64,000 nucleotides of DNA from Actinosynnema sp. ALI-1.44 (GTDB lineage: Bacteria; Actinomycetota; Actinomycetes; Mycobacteriales; Pseudonocardiaceae): positions 248,001-312,000 of the forward strand of contig NZ_MTQO01000048.1 in assembly GCF_001984155.1 (NCBI RefSeq), read 5' to 3'. Shown piece after piece: positions 30,874 through 39,373 of the stretch (positions are counted from its first letter, which is position 1; each line of letters begins with the position of its first letter). The notes beneath the pieces are model-generated. The model was not told where the DNA came from. It made no database searches and saw nothing but the letters and a program-made list of their open reading frames with translations. The position numbers and the translations under genes are program-made.

Positions 30874-32335
30874 TGTGCGTCGGTGGGCCCTCGACACCGC
30901 AGTGCAGGCATTCACCGGGCGCCGGGGCCTCGTGCTCCGGCTCCGGTGTCCTGCCGAGAACGTCGTTGCGCACGCCCAGCGCCAGCACCCCGCCGACGGC
31001 AGCCAGCACGGCACAGATCGTCAACGAGGTCCGCCACGCGCTCGTGAGAGCCGTGGGGTCGGTGTATGCGGCGCCGTTCAACCCGGCCACCGCAGGCAGC
31101 ACAGCGACGGCAAGCAGGCCACCTGTCCGCGCGATCGCGTTGTTCACGCCCGACGCCACGCCCGCGTGCCGATCCTCGGCCGCCGCAAGAACGGTCGCTG
31201 TCACAGGCGCGACCACGGTCGTCAACCCCAGGCCGAAGACCACCACCGCGGGCAGGACTTCGGTGACGTAGGACGCCCCAGGCTCGATCCGCATCATCAG
31301 CAGCATCCCGACGGCGATCACGAGCGGGCCGACGACGAGCTGGAGCCGTGGCCCGAACTTCTGGGCGATCCGCCCGGACAGCGAAGACGTCAGCAACATG
31401 ATGATGGTGATGGGCAGCCCGGCGACACCCGCGGCGGTCGGCCCGTACCCCAACGACACCTGTAGCTGCAGGACCAGCAGCATCATCACGCCGCCGAGCG
31501 CGGTATAGACCACGAACGTGAGCGCGTTGGACAGCGTGAACGTTCGGTCGCGGAACATCTCCGGCGGCACGAGCGGGTCGCGCGACTTGATCTGCAGGAC
31601 AACGAAAGCAGTCAGCCCGGCGAGGCCGAGAATCCCGGCAACCAGGACGATCGGGTCGGCACCGCGCACAGGAGCCTCGACCAGAGCGGTCGTGACGCCC
31701 GCGAGCCCGACAGCGCCGAGCGCGGAACTGACGATGTCGGGATGGCCCCGCATCTGCTCGTCCCGCGATTCGGGAACGTACTTGCGCGCCATCCAGACGC
31801 AGATGACGGCGACAGGCAGGTTGATGAGGAACGCCAGCCGCCACGACCACGCCTGCACGAGCAGACCACCCACCAGCGGCCCGACAGCGGCGGCGATACC
31901 ACCCAAACCGGACCATGCCCCGATGGCGCGAGCCCGGTCGACACGGTCGAAAGAGGACTGGAGGATCGCCAGCGAGCCGGGCGTGAGCAGCGCGCCCCCG
32001 ATGCCCTGCAGGATCCGGGCGACGACGAGCAGCTCGGTGGTCGGTGCGACACCGCAGAGCAGCGAAGCCAGACCGAACCACACGATGCCGAGGATGTAGA
32101 CCTTCCTGCGGCCGTACCGGTCACCGAGCGACCCGGCGATCAGGATGAGCGAGGCGAGGGAGAGCAGGTAGCCGTCAAGGATCCACTGCAGACCCGCGAC
32201 GGACGCTTCGAGCTCCTTGCCGATCCGCGGCAGCGCGACGTTGACGATGGTGCCGTCGAGCATCGCCATCCCCGACGCCATGATGGTGGTGGCGAGGACA
32301 CCCCGGGCAACAGGCGTGCCCCAGCGAATGCTCAA
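30836..32335 (-). CDS. DHA2-family (EmrB/QacA) MFS efflux transporter
   Basis: A 499-residue, 14-helix proton-driven exporter. Motif A GSLGDRYGRRKVYILG lies between helices 2 and 3, motif D1-like LDGTIVNVALPRIG in helix 1, and motif C ALGGVMML-type glycine stretches follow. The C-terminal tail has a CLHC pair. The start is TTG at 32335, 10 bp after the dasR stop, so it probably belongs to the dasR transcript. What it exports is not known; family members expel drugs and metabolites. It overlaps the dehydratase gene by 38 bp at the 3' end. Confidence 0.9.
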   Translation of the reverse strand: MSIRWGTPVARGVLATTIMASGMAMLDGTIVNVALPRIGKELEASVAGLQWILDGYLLSLASLILIAGSLGDRYGRRKVYILGIVWFGLASLLCGVAPTTELLVVARILQGIGGALLTPGSLAILQSSFDRVDRARAIGAWSGLGGIAAAVGPLVGGLLVQAWSWRLAFLINLPVAVICVWMARKYVPESRDEQMRGHPDIVSSALGAVGLAGVTTALVEAPVRGADPIVLVAGILGLAGLTAFVVLQIKSRDPLVPPEMFRDRTFTLSNALTFVVYTALGGVMMLLVLQLQVSLGYGPTAAGVAGLPITIIMLLTSSLSGRIAQKFGPRLQLVVGPLVIAVGMLLMMRIEPGASYVTEVLPAVVVFGLGLTTVVAPVTATVLAAAEDRHAGVASGVNNAIARTGGLLAVAVLPAVAGLNGAAYTDPTALTSAWRTSLTICAVLAAVGGVLALGVRNDVLGRTPEPEHEAPAPGECLHCGVEGPPTHIKPTGSPEASVD

Positions 32336-32345
32336 CGGAAGCCAA

Positions 32346-33110
32346 TCACCCGTTTGGACGGTTCAGGGTCGCGACGAACTTGTACCGGTCACCGCGATAC
32401 ACCGAGCGCACCCATTCCACCGGCCGCCCGTCCGTGCCGAAGGAATGCCGGGACAGCAACAGCATCGGCATGCCGACGTCCGCCCCCAGCAGTTCCGCCT
32501 CCTGCGGACCTGCCAGGCCGGTCTCGATGGTCTCCTCGGCGTGCCCCAGTTCGACCCCGAACCGCTCCCGCAGCACCTGGTAGAGCGAGCCTCCGCTGGT
32601 GATGTACCTGCGCAGACCGCGGAACCGGCCCAGTGGCAGGTGCGTGGTCTCCAGCGCCATCGGCTCGCCGTCGGCGAAGCGCAGGCGGTGCAGCCGCAGT
32701 ATCTTCGCGCCCGCCCGGATTCCCAGCAGGCGGGCGAGTTCGGCTTCCACGGGCAGCTCGGAGACCTCGAGCAAACGTGAAGATGGTTCACGTCCTTGCG
32801 CCCGCATGTCCTCCGTGTAGGACGAAAGGTGCAGTCGTTGCGCCACTTTGGGCTCGGCCGCGAAGGTGCCCTTGCCCTGCACGCGCAGCAGCCTGCCCTC
32901 GACCGTCAGTTCGGCCAGCGCCTGGCGCACGGTGGTGCGCGATACGTCGAACTCCGACGCGAGCGAGCGCTCGGTCGGAATCGGCGAGCCCGGAGGCAGC
33001 GCGCTGAGCAGGTCGAGCAGATGCCGCTTCAAACCCCAGTACTTCGGCTCGCGCTGCAGGCGCGCGGCGGCTGCGGCGTCCGATGTCGCGGCGGACGATG
33101 TCTCCAGCAT
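32346..33110 (-). CDS. dasR: GntR/HutC-family regulator DasR
   Basis: A 254-residue repressor, the same length as Streptomyces DasR. An N-terminal GntR winged helix (about 20-85, [20 protein letters not shown]) and a C-terminal UTRA ligand domain (about 95-250). Segments such as [12 protein letters not shown] and [14 protein letters not shown] are nearly the same as I recall for DasR. DasR releases its operators when glucosamine-6-phosphate is high, linking aminosugar supply to development and antibiotics. ATG at 33110 has GGAGGAGG. Two dre-like sites and nagA, nagK and a SIS enzyme adjoin it. Confidence 0.93.
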   Translation of the reverse strand: MLETSSAATSDAAAAARLQREPKYWGLKRHLLDLLSALPPGSPIPTERSLASEFDVSRTTVRQALAELTVEGRLLRVQGKGTFAAEPKVAQRLHLSSYTEDMRAQGREPSSRLLEVSELPVEAELARLLGIRAGAKILRLHRLRFADGEPMALETTHLPLGRFRGLRRYITSGGSLYQVLRERFGVELGHAEETIETGLAGPQEAELLGADVGMPMLLLSRHSFGTDGRPVEWVRSVYRGDRYKFVATLNRPNG

Positions 33111-33250
33111 GGCCTCCTCCTCAAGGCGTACCCCCACAGCATGCCCTGCCACCGGCTCAGATGCGATCAAACCCCACCCTGTTGCCCGTTGGAGTGACAA
33201 ACTGGCACCACATCGTCTCACGTGGCGGTCGGGGTGGCCCGCCCATTACG

Positions 33251-33266
33251 ATTGGTCTAGACCTAC
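33251..33266. promoter_or_regulatory. dre-like DasR operator between dasR and the SIS gene
   Basis: ATTGGTCTAGACCTAC, with the palindromic core GGTCTAGACC of the dre consensus (ACTGGTCTAGACCACT). It ends 15 bp before the SIS gene start and lies 141 bp upstream of dasR, so it could control both. Confidence 0.85.
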
Positions 33267-33281
33267 TACGGGAGGGGCCGG

Positions 33282-34325
33282 ATGACCGACGAAACGCCCG
33301 GCAGGCACATGAGTGCCGAGATCGCTCAGCAGCCGGAGGTGTTCTCAGCGGTCACGGCAACGCGGCCGTCGATCGCCTCCGTCGGCGGGGTGATCGCCGA
33401 ACGCGCGCCACGCTTCGTGCTGCTGGCCGCTCGTGGATCGAGCGACCACGCCGCGTTGTATGCGAAGTACCTGACAGAAGTTCTGCTCGAGCTGCCCGCG
33501 GGCCTCGTGTCCGCGTCGACGACGACGTTGTACAACGCCAAGCCGGACCTGCACGACGTCCTCTACGTCACCGTCAGCCAGAGCGGTGGCTCGCCCGACC
33601 TGATCGAGGCGACAGCGGCGGCACGCGACCGCGGCGCGCTCACCGTCGCCGTCACCAACAACCCGGACTCCGAGCTCGCCGGGGTCGCGGAGTTGTCAGT
33701 CGATGTCAACGCGGGCGTCGAAAAGGCGGTCGCCGCGACCAAGACCTACACCGCGACGCTGCTCGCGCTGTACCTCTTGATCGACTCTGTCCAGGGTGGA
33801 CAGGGTGAGAAAGCCGCTGCGCTGCCCGAACTCGCAGCGCAGGCGCTGTCCACGATCGACTCGCCCGTCGAGGAGGCTGTCGCCAGGTATCGGTTCGTCG
33901 AACGGATGGTGACGACCGGGCGCGGTTACTCCTCGGCCACCGCGGCCGAAGGCGCCCTGAAGCTCGCCGAGACCAGCTACCTCGCCGCCCGCGCGTACAG
34001 CGGCGCGGACCTGCTGCACGGCCCGGTCGCCGCGATCGATTCCGACACCGGCGTCGTCGCCGTCACCAGCGCGGGCCGTGGCGGCGAGGCGATGCGTGAC
34101 GTCGTCGACACCGTGCGCCAGCGCGGCGCCGACGTGCTCGCCGTCGGTTCGGCCGCGGCGGACGTCCCGGCCAGTTCCCGGATCGTGCTGCCGGAAACCG
34201 CCGAGGAAGTCGCGCCGATCCTGGAAGTCCTGCCGCTGCAACGACTCGCGCTCGGGCTCTCGCTCGCGCGCGGCGGCGACCCGGACAGCCCGCGAGGCCT
34301 CTCAAAGGTGACGAGGACCCGCTAG
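33282..34325 (+). CDS. SIS-domain aminosugar-phosphate enzyme (GlmS isomerase-like)
   Basis: A 347-residue protein with two tandem SIS domains (about 30-165 and 195-330), equal to the isomerase half of glucosamine-6-phosphate synthase without the glutaminase half. Signature pieces: ARGSSDHAALYAKY, TVSQSGGSPDLIEA, AATKTYTATLLAL and EGALKLAETSY. It probably acts on glucosamine- or GlcNAc-6-phosphate as a deaminase or isomerase; a relative in Streptomyces linked to GlcNAc toxicity has been reported to dehydrate GlcNAc-6-phosphate, so the reaction is open. ATG follows GGAGGGG and a dre site. No nagB is in the window. Confidence 0.88.
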   Translation: MTDETPGRHMSAEIAQQPEVFSAVTATRPSIASVGGVIAERAPRFVLLAARGSSDHAALYAKYLTEVLLELPAGLVSASTTTLYNAKPDLHDVLYVTVSQSGGSPDLIEATAAARDRGALTVAVTNNPDSELAGVAELSVDVNAGVEKAVAATKTYTATLLALYLLIDSVQGGQGEKAAALPELAAQALSTIDSPVEEAVARYRFVERMVTTGRGYSSATAAEGALKLAETSYLAARAYSGADLLHGPVAAIDSDTGVVAVTSAGRGGEAMRDVVDTVRQRGADVLAVGSAAADVPASSRIVLPETAEEVAPILEVLPLQRLALGLSLARGGDPDSPRGLSKVTRTR

Positions 34326-34328
34326 TCC

Positions 34329-34372
34329 TCGTGAGTGGTTTGGCCGGTTAGAACCGGCCAAACCACTCACGA
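34329..34372. terminator. Bidirectional terminator palindrome, family B copy 2
   Basis: A perfect 21-bp inverted repeat (TCGTGAGTGGTTTGGCCGGTT and complement) with a 2-bp centre, between the convergent SIS gene and nagA. Its right arm includes the nagA stop codon. The outer arm TCGTGAGTGGTT also occurs at 24416. Confidence 0.85.
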
Positions 34373-35554
34373 AGGCTGACCCGCTGCCTCGCGGTGGGGT
34401 GGGAGCGTGGTGTCCGGCTCCGCTGTCTGCGCGTCGTAGACCAGCTTGCCTTCCACCCAGACCTTGCTCGGCCGCAACTCGTCGTCCCACAGGACGAGAT
34501 CGGCCAGCGCGCCCGGCTCGATCCGGCCGAGCGCCGTCTCCCCGATCGTGTCGGCGGGCACGACCGTCGCGGCGCGGAACGCCGTGACCGGGTCGACCCC
34601 GATCGAGATGACGTTGCGGATCGCGCGGTCCAGCGTCAACGCGCTTCCGGCGATGGTTCCTTCGGCGGAGCGGGGCACGCCATCGTCCGACAGCAGCACG
34701 TCCGCACCGCCGAGCCGGTACACGCCCGGCGGCATCCCGGCCGCCGCCACGGCATCCGTGACCAGCGCGACCCGGTCGCCCGCGGCCTTGAAGACCAGTC
34801 GGCACGCGTCGGCGCCGACGTGCGCGAGGTCGGCGATCAGGCCGAGGGTGTAGCGCTCGTCGACGAGCGCGACGCCGGGCACGCCCGGTTCCCGGTGGCC
34901 GAGCCCGCGCTGGGCGTTGAACAGGTGCGTGATCATCTGCGCGCCGGCGTCCGCGGCCTTCGTCGTCTCCGCGCCGGTCGCGTCGGTGTGACCGACGGCG
35001 ACCAGAACACCCGCCTCGGTAAGCCTTTTGACCGCTTCGAAGCCGCCGGGCAGTTCAGGCGCCAGCGTGACCATCCGCAGCGCGTCGCGCAGTTCGAGTA
35101 CCGCGTCGATGCGTTCGGGGGTCGGCGCGACCATCAGCGAGGGGTCGTGCACACCCGGCCGTTTGGGCGACAGGAATGGTCCTTCCAGGTGCACGCCAAG
35201 CGATCGGGCGCCGGAACCGTTCATTGTGGACACCGCAGCGAGCACAGCGCGTGCCTGCTCGACGATCCGGTTCAGGTCGGCCGTGATCAGCGTCGGCAGG
35301 AACCTGGTGACACCGGTCCTCGGCAGGTTGCGCACGATCCTGCGCATGCCATCGTTGTCGATCTCGGCGAAATCGGTGCCGAACGCACCGTTCACCTGTA
35401 TGTCGACCAGACCGGGGGTGAGCAGGCCGCTCGCCACGTCGCCGTTCGCTGTTTCGGTGACATCGGCAATCCGGCCGTCCTCGATGCGGACGGAAACCGG
35501 GCCGGAGAAGCCGCGGCCGATCAGGGCCTTCTGCGCGGCGAGGACAGTACTCAA
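34367..35554 (-). CDS. nagA: N-acetylglucosamine-6-phosphate deacetylase
   Basis: A 395-residue amidohydrolase that turns GlcNAc-6-phosphate into glucosamine-6-phosphate, the DasR ligand. Markers: GLVDIQVNGAFG (family variant of the metal HxH), HLEGPFLSPKRPGVHD, VGHTDATG, HLFNAQRGLGHREPG and the catalytic Asp in LVTDAV. The start is TTG at 35554, with a GGAGGGG site directly upstream; the frame to 35623 would bury that site and the dre operator. Convergent with the SIS gene and divergent from nagK. Confidence 0.95.
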   Translation of the reverse strand: MSTVLAAQKALIGRGFSGPVSVRIEDGRIADVTETANGDVASGLLTPGLVDIQVNGAFGTDFAEIDNDGMRRIVRNLPRTGVTRFLPTLITADLNRIVEQARAVLAAVSTMNGSGARSLGVHLEGPFLSPKRPGVHDPSLMVAPTPERIDAVLELRDALRMVTLAPELPGGFEAVKRLTEAGVLVAVGHTDATGAETTKAADAGAQMITHLFNAQRGLGHREPGVPGVALVDERYTLGLIADLAHVGADACRLVFKAAGDRVALVTDAVAAAGMPPGVYRLGGADVLLSDDGVPRSAEGTIAGSALTLDRAIRNVISIGVDPVTAFRAATVVPADTIGETALGRIEPGALADLVLWDDELRPSKVWVEGKLVYDAQTAEPDTTLPPHREAAGQPS

Positions 35555-35566
35555 ACTTCCCCTCCA

Positions 35567-35582
35567 ATTGGTCCAGACCAGT
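35567..35582. promoter_or_regulatory. dre-like DasR operator at nagA
   Basis: ATTGGTCCAGACCAGT (minus strand ACTGGTCTGGACCAAT) differs from the dre consensus core by one base. It touches the nagA ribosome site and lies in the nagA/nagK divergent region, so DasR could repress both genes. Confidence 0.85.
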
Positions 35583-35654
35583 GCTAGCGTATCGGCGAAC
35601 AGTCCGTCGAGTCTAGTTAACAATTGACGAGATTCCGAGCCCAGATGTGAGAAA

Positions 35655-35686
35655 CCCGCTTCGCCGAGGGGGTAAGACGAAGCGGG
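35655..35686 (+). other. Hairpin in the nagK leader
   Basis: CCCGCTTCG pairs with CGAAGCGGG (9 bp) around a 14-nt loop that contains the purine run GAGGGGG. It lies 31 bp upstream of the nagK start. It could be an attenuator or part of the leader; role unknown. Confidence 0.45.
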
Positions 35687-35717
35687 CAGAGTGGATACTA
35701 CTCCGAATGGAGCAGCA

Positions 35718-36671
35718 GTGAGCTACGTGGTCGGCGTGGACGCAGGTGGCACCGGCAGCAGGGCACTGGCCGTCGATCTGGAGGGCTACCGGCTGGGCCG
35801 GGGCGCCTCGGGCGGCGCGAACCCCAACTCCCATCCGTACGACGTCGCCGCGACCCGGATCGCCGAGGCGATCGCACTGGCCATCCGCGACCTGGACCCG
35901 GCTGACTGCCGGGCGTGCGTCGTCGGGATGGCCGGGTCGTCCAAGCTCAGCGACCCCGACGTGGCCAAGGTGTTCCACGACACGTGGCGCGAACTGGGGC
36001 TCGGCTGCGAGGTCAGGGTGATCACCGACCAGGAGGCGGCGTTCGCGTCGATGACGGCCGAGCCGTCCGGCACCATCCTGGTCGCGGGCACCGGCTCGAT
36101 CGCGTCCCGCATCGAGAACCACCGCGCCGCCCGGATCGTCGGCGGCATCGGCTGGCTGCTCGGTGACGAGGGCTCCGCGTACTGGATGGGCCGGGAAGCC
36201 GTGCGCGCCGTGCTGAAGCTGCTCGAGACGCACGTACCAGCAGGCGAACTGGCCAAAGCCGTGCTCACCGAAGCCGTCGGGACCACAGCGGGCGACCACC
36301 AGAAGCTCTGGTCGCAGCTGATCACGGCCGCCAACGCCGAACAGCCGATCCGGCTCGCGCGGTTCGCGCCGTTCGTGTCCGCCGCGCACGCGGCGGGCGA
36401 CCCGGTCGCCACCGACATCGTCACGCGGACTGTCGACGTCCTCGCCGGAATGGTCGCGGACACCCGAGTCGGCGATGACGACCGCAGCCCGGTCGTGATG
36501 ATCGGCAGCGTGGCCGGGCCGGAGAGCCCGGTCGGCGTGCTGCTCCGCGAACGACTCGGCGCCCTGCCGATCTACTTCTCGACCGAGGGCGCGACCGGCG
36601 CGGTCTGGCTGGCCGCGGTCGACGTGCTCGGCCCGTCGGCGCCGCGGCCGTCGGAGCTCGTCCGCGGGTGA
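35718..36671 (+). CDS. nagK: N-acetylglucosamine kinase, BadF/BcrA ATPase family
   Basis: A 317-residue ASKHA-fold kinase that would phosphorylate GlcNAc at C6, feeding NagA. Signatures: YVVGVDAGGTGSRALAVDL (phosphate loop), VAGTGSIASRIE and GGIGWLLGDEGSAYWMGREA. GTG at 35718 has a GGAG site; an in-frame GTG at 35691 is less likely. Next to nagA, dasR and dre sites, so a role in aminosugar salvage is well supported. The last 100 bp overlap the 3' end of the convergent DUF3159 gene. Confidence 0.9.
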   Translation: MSYVVGVDAGGTGSRALAVDLEGYRLGRGASGGANPNSHPYDVAATRIAEAIALAIRDLDPADCRACVVGMAGSSKLSDPDVAKVFHDTWRELGLGCEVRVITDQEAAFASMTAEPSGTILVAGTGSIASRIENHRAARIVGGIGWLLGDEGSAYWMGREAVRAVLKLLETHVPAGELAKAVLTEAVGTTAGDHQKLWSQLITAANAEQPIRLARFAPFVSAAHAAGDPVATDIVTRTVDVLAGMVADTRVGDDDRSPVVMIGSVAGPESPVGVLLRERLGALPIYFSTEGATGAVWLAAVDVLGPSAPRPSELVRG

Positions 36672-37285
36672 CGCAAACCCGGGTGGTCCTTGGGCAGTGA
36701 GCGGAACAGCACCACTCCGCTCACCGCGACCGTCGCCGCGACCAGCGGCCACGACATGACGAACGTGACCACGCTCAACGCGACAACCTCGCCCGCCCAC
36801 CACAGCAGGCCCCACACGACCACCCGCAGCGTGTACTGCAGCAGCACCCAGACCCAGCTCGCCCGCGAATAGGCCCTCAGCAGGTCGGGGTCCTTGCGCC
36901 AGGCGGTCTTCTGCCCGATGACCACGCCGACGACGACACCGAGCAGCGGCCAGCGGATCACGATGCTCGCCGACCACAGCAGCGCACTCGCCACGTTGGA
37001 CATCAACCTGAGCAGGAAGAAGTCCTCCGCCCGGCCGGTGTGCAGCGCGATCAGGGCCGCCGCGGCGACCAGTGCGACACTCACCACCAGATTGGTGATC
37101 TTGCCGCCCTTGATCAGGCGATACGCACCGACGAGGACGCTGACACCCAAGGCCGCCGCCGCGCCGATCCCGATGTCCTGGCCCGCCGCCAGCCACCCGA
37201 TGACGAAGGCCAACGGCGGAATGCTCGCGTCCAACGCACCACGGCGCCCGCCGAGCACATCACCGAGCGACTCCCGCTTGTTCAC
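36572..37285 (-). CDS. DUF3159 membrane protein
   Basis: A 237-residue integral membrane protein of family DUF3159, with about six helices and the family pattern LGGRRGALDASIPPLAFV at the N-terminus and DPDLLRAYSRASWVWVLLQ in the middle. The hydrophilic C-terminus (about 205-237) is coded in the 100 bp that overlap nagK in antisense. GTG at 37285 follows a GGAGGGG run. A 14-bp palindrome 15 bp upstream may regulate it. Function unknown. Confidence 0.88.
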   Translation of the reverse strand: MNKRESLGDVLGGRRGALDASIPPLAFVIGWLAAGQDIGIGAAAALGVSVLVGAYRLIKGGKITNLVVSVALVAAAALIALHTGRAEDFFLLRLMSNVASALLWSASIVIRWPLLGVVVGVVIGQKTAWRKDPDLLRAYSRASWVWVLLQYTLRVVVWGLLWWAGEVVALSVVTFVMSWPLVAATVAVSGVVLFRSLPKDHPGLRHPRTSSDGRGADGPSTSTAASQTAPVAPSVEK

Positions 37286-37299
37286 CCCTCCAGCCTGCC

Positions 37300-37313
37300 T
37301 TAGGCATGCCTAA
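37300..37313. promoter_or_regulatory. Palindrome TTAGGCATGCCTAA upstream of the DUF3159 gene
   Basis: A perfect 14-bp palindrome that overlaps the espG-like stop codon and lies 15 bp before the DUF3159 start. It resembles DtxR/MntR-type metal-box half-sites (TTAGG...CCTAA) but with 4 rather than 9 central bases. Binding protein unknown. Confidence 0.55.
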
Positions 37314-38053
37314 TTTTGTAGCGCCCGGAGCAGCTCTTCGGAGATCCGGTGTGCGATCCTCGGGCCGTCCGCCGGGGTGAGCGTGAGCCACGCCTCAGCG
37401 CCGTGCGCCGAACGGACCACGTTCATGAAGCGACCGGCGTCCGTGTCGAACCAGCCGATGCCGGGCAGCCGGGTGGTCCGACCCTGGCGGTCGCGGACCG
37501 TCATCCCGAACTGACCCGCGCGCAGCACCGGGCGCTGCATCACGCCCTGCAGGCGTTGCATGGTCATCCGGTGCTCGGGATCGGGCCTGCGGTGGCTGCC
37601 GCCGCCGAGCATCTCGACCGGGATCGTCATCGGCTGCCCGGGCCCGGCCTTGACGTGCGGCAGGACCTCCACAATGGACGAGGCGAGCGCGGTCTCCCTG
37701 ATCGGCGTGAAGCTGACCTTGAGATCGCGCTGGATGACGAGCATGGCCTGCCGCCCGGTGGCGACGGCCATGGCCTTGAGCGACTTCCGGTCGCGCATGT
37801 CCAGCATGGCGACGTTGTCGACGCAGATCGTCGGCCGGGCGAGCAGGGTGAGCGCGTCCTCCAGTTCGGGCTCGGCACGATGCCGCCGGGCCAGGCCGCG
37901 GGTCTCCAGGTCGGAGTACACCGCGGCCTTGATCCGCAGCCGTTCCTCGATGGTCTCGCCGTGCGACCGCACCTCGAGCGGGAAGGGGATGGCCCCGAGT
38001 TTCAGGTCCTCCCAGACCGCGTCGAGAGCGGGCAGCGAAAGCTCACGAATCAT
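37310..38053 (-). CDS. EspG-family ESX chaperone
   Basis: A 247-residue protein of the EspG family, cytoplasmic chaperones that bind PPE-type substrates for type VII (ESX) secretion. Evidence: family-like N-terminus (LSLPALDAVWEDLKLGAIPF) and C-terminal RTTRLPGIGWFDTDAGRFMN. Its ATG overlaps the stop of the PPE gene by 4 bp, so chaperone and client are co-translated, as in mycobacterial ESX loci. No EccC ATPase or membrane core is nearby. Confidence 0.88.
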   Translation of the reverse strand: MIRELSLPALDAVWEDLKLGAIPFPLEVRSHGETIEERLRIKAAVYSDLETRGLARRHRAEPELEDALTLLARPTICVDNVAMLDMRDRKSLKAMAVATGRQAMLVIQRDLKVSFTPIRETALASSIVEVLPHVKAGPGQPMTIPVEMLGGGSHRRPDPEHRMTMQRLQGVMQRPVLRAGQFGMTVRDRQGRTTRLPGIGWFDTDAGRFMNVVRSAHGAEAWLTLTPADGPRIAHRISEELLRALQN

Positions 38054-39360
38054 CCGCCGATCACCGGGGGTGCGGTCATCTGGTCGGTACCGAACGTGGC
38101 ATCGGGATCCGGCTCGACGAGGTACGACGGACGCTGGTGCTCTTCGTCGTCGCCGCCCTCACCACGACCGGCGCCACCCATGCCGCCACCCATGCCGCCC
38201 ATGCCACCACGGCCACCGGCGGCACCCCCACGACCGGCACCGCCCATGCCACCAGCACCAGGACCACCGGACCCGGGCGGAGCCGAACCGGCAGCGGAAC
38301 CAGCGCCAGGACCACCAGACCCGGACCCGGTGGGACCGAACCCACCGCCTGGCCGTGCCCCACCGATACCGCTTCCACCACCACCGCCGCCGGGACCACC
38401 ACCGGGGCCGAAGCCACCGCCCATCGGACCACCGAAGCCGTTGCTGATGTTCTGACCACCACCGCCGAACGGAGGCTGGTTGCCATTGCCGAAGTTGGTG
38501 TTCGACGGCGGCGGAGGAGGCACGTAACCGGACGTCCCGGTGTTGATCGACGGCGGCGGAACGTTGCTGCCGGGGAAGTTGTTCTGCCCGGTGTTGTTGT
38601 TCGGGCCGTTGGGGTTGCCGCGGAAACCGGGGATGTTGCCCGCGTTGTTGCCGCTGTTGTTGCCCGCGTTGTTCCCGCTCTGGAAGTTGTTCTGGCTGCC
38701 CCCGATACCGCCCCGGCTGCCCGACCCAGGCGGACGCGGCTGAAAACCACCGTCGCCCGGCATCTTCGGGTCACCCGGCCCCGGCTTGTTGACCTCACCG
38801 CTGGCGAACGTCGGCGGCGGTTCGAAAGCAGGGATCGCCGCGGCAGCCGCGGCCAGCGTGGCGTCCCGCTGCGCGACGACCTGGATCGCCTCCTGGTGAG
38901 CCTGCTGCTGCGCCTGGTGCTGCTCCTGCATCGCCCCCGGCAGCTTGATCAGGTCGATGATGCCGCCCTTGGCGGCGTCCACGATCATCTTCTCCGGGTT
39001 GTACTCCACCGGCTCCGGCATGGCGTTCTTGGCAGTCCCCACTGCCTCGCCCTGCTGCACGAACGCGTCGCTCGCCCTGTTGACGCCGTCCCCAGTTTTG
39101 CGGCTCCACTCGGCGACCTTCTTCAGGTGCCCACGCATCGCGTTGGCAGCCTGCCCCTTCCAGCCCTCTTCGGAGCCGAAGACCGCGATCATCAGGCCTT
39201 CGGCAGCCTCGTTGAAGCCCCGCCCCATTTCCTTCCAGGATTGCGCCATCTGCTCGGCGTCGCCAGCCTGACCGGTATCGGTCCACCCCTTCAGGGCTGC
39301 ATGGCTCTGACCTGCGAGATTCTGGTTGGGATGTGGTACCTGAGGTCCCCCATCACCCAT
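38050..39360 (-). CDS. PPE-like ESX substrate with Gly/Asn/Pro-rich tail
   Basis: A 436-residue protein. The N-terminal helical region (about 10-170) is PPE/WXG-like, with a WKG turn in EEGWKGQAANAMRGH. The rest is low complexity: asparagine-glycine runs, then proline- and glycine-rich stretches to the end. Such proteins are exported by ESX systems and may work at the cell surface. ATG at 39360. It follows a DUF3558 lipoprotein gene and overlaps the EspG gene, its likely chaperone. Confidence 0.85.
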   Translation of the reverse strand: MGDGGPQVPHPNQNLAGQSHAALKGWTDTGQAGDAEQMAQSWKEMGRGFNEAAEGLMIAVFGSEEGWKGQAANAMRGHLKKVAEWSRKTGDGVNRASDAFVQQGEAVGTAKNAMPEPVEYNPEKMIVDAAKGGIIDLIKLPGAMQEQHQAQQQAHQEAIQVVAQRDATLAAAAAAIPAFEPPPTFASGEVNKPGPGDPKMPGDGGFQPRPPGSGSRGGIGGSQNNFQSGNNAGNNSGNNAGNIPGFRGNPNGPNNNTGQNNFPGSNVPPPSINTGTSGYVPPPPPSNTNFGNGNQPPFGGGGQNISNGFGGPMGGGFGPGGGPGGGGGGSGIGGARPGGGFGPTGSGSGGPGAGSAAGSAPPGSGGPGAGGMGGAGRGGAAGGRGGMGGMGGGMGGAGRGEGGDDEEHQRPSYLVEPDPDATFGTDQMTAPPVIGG

Positions 39361-39373
39361 GACACCCGCCCCC

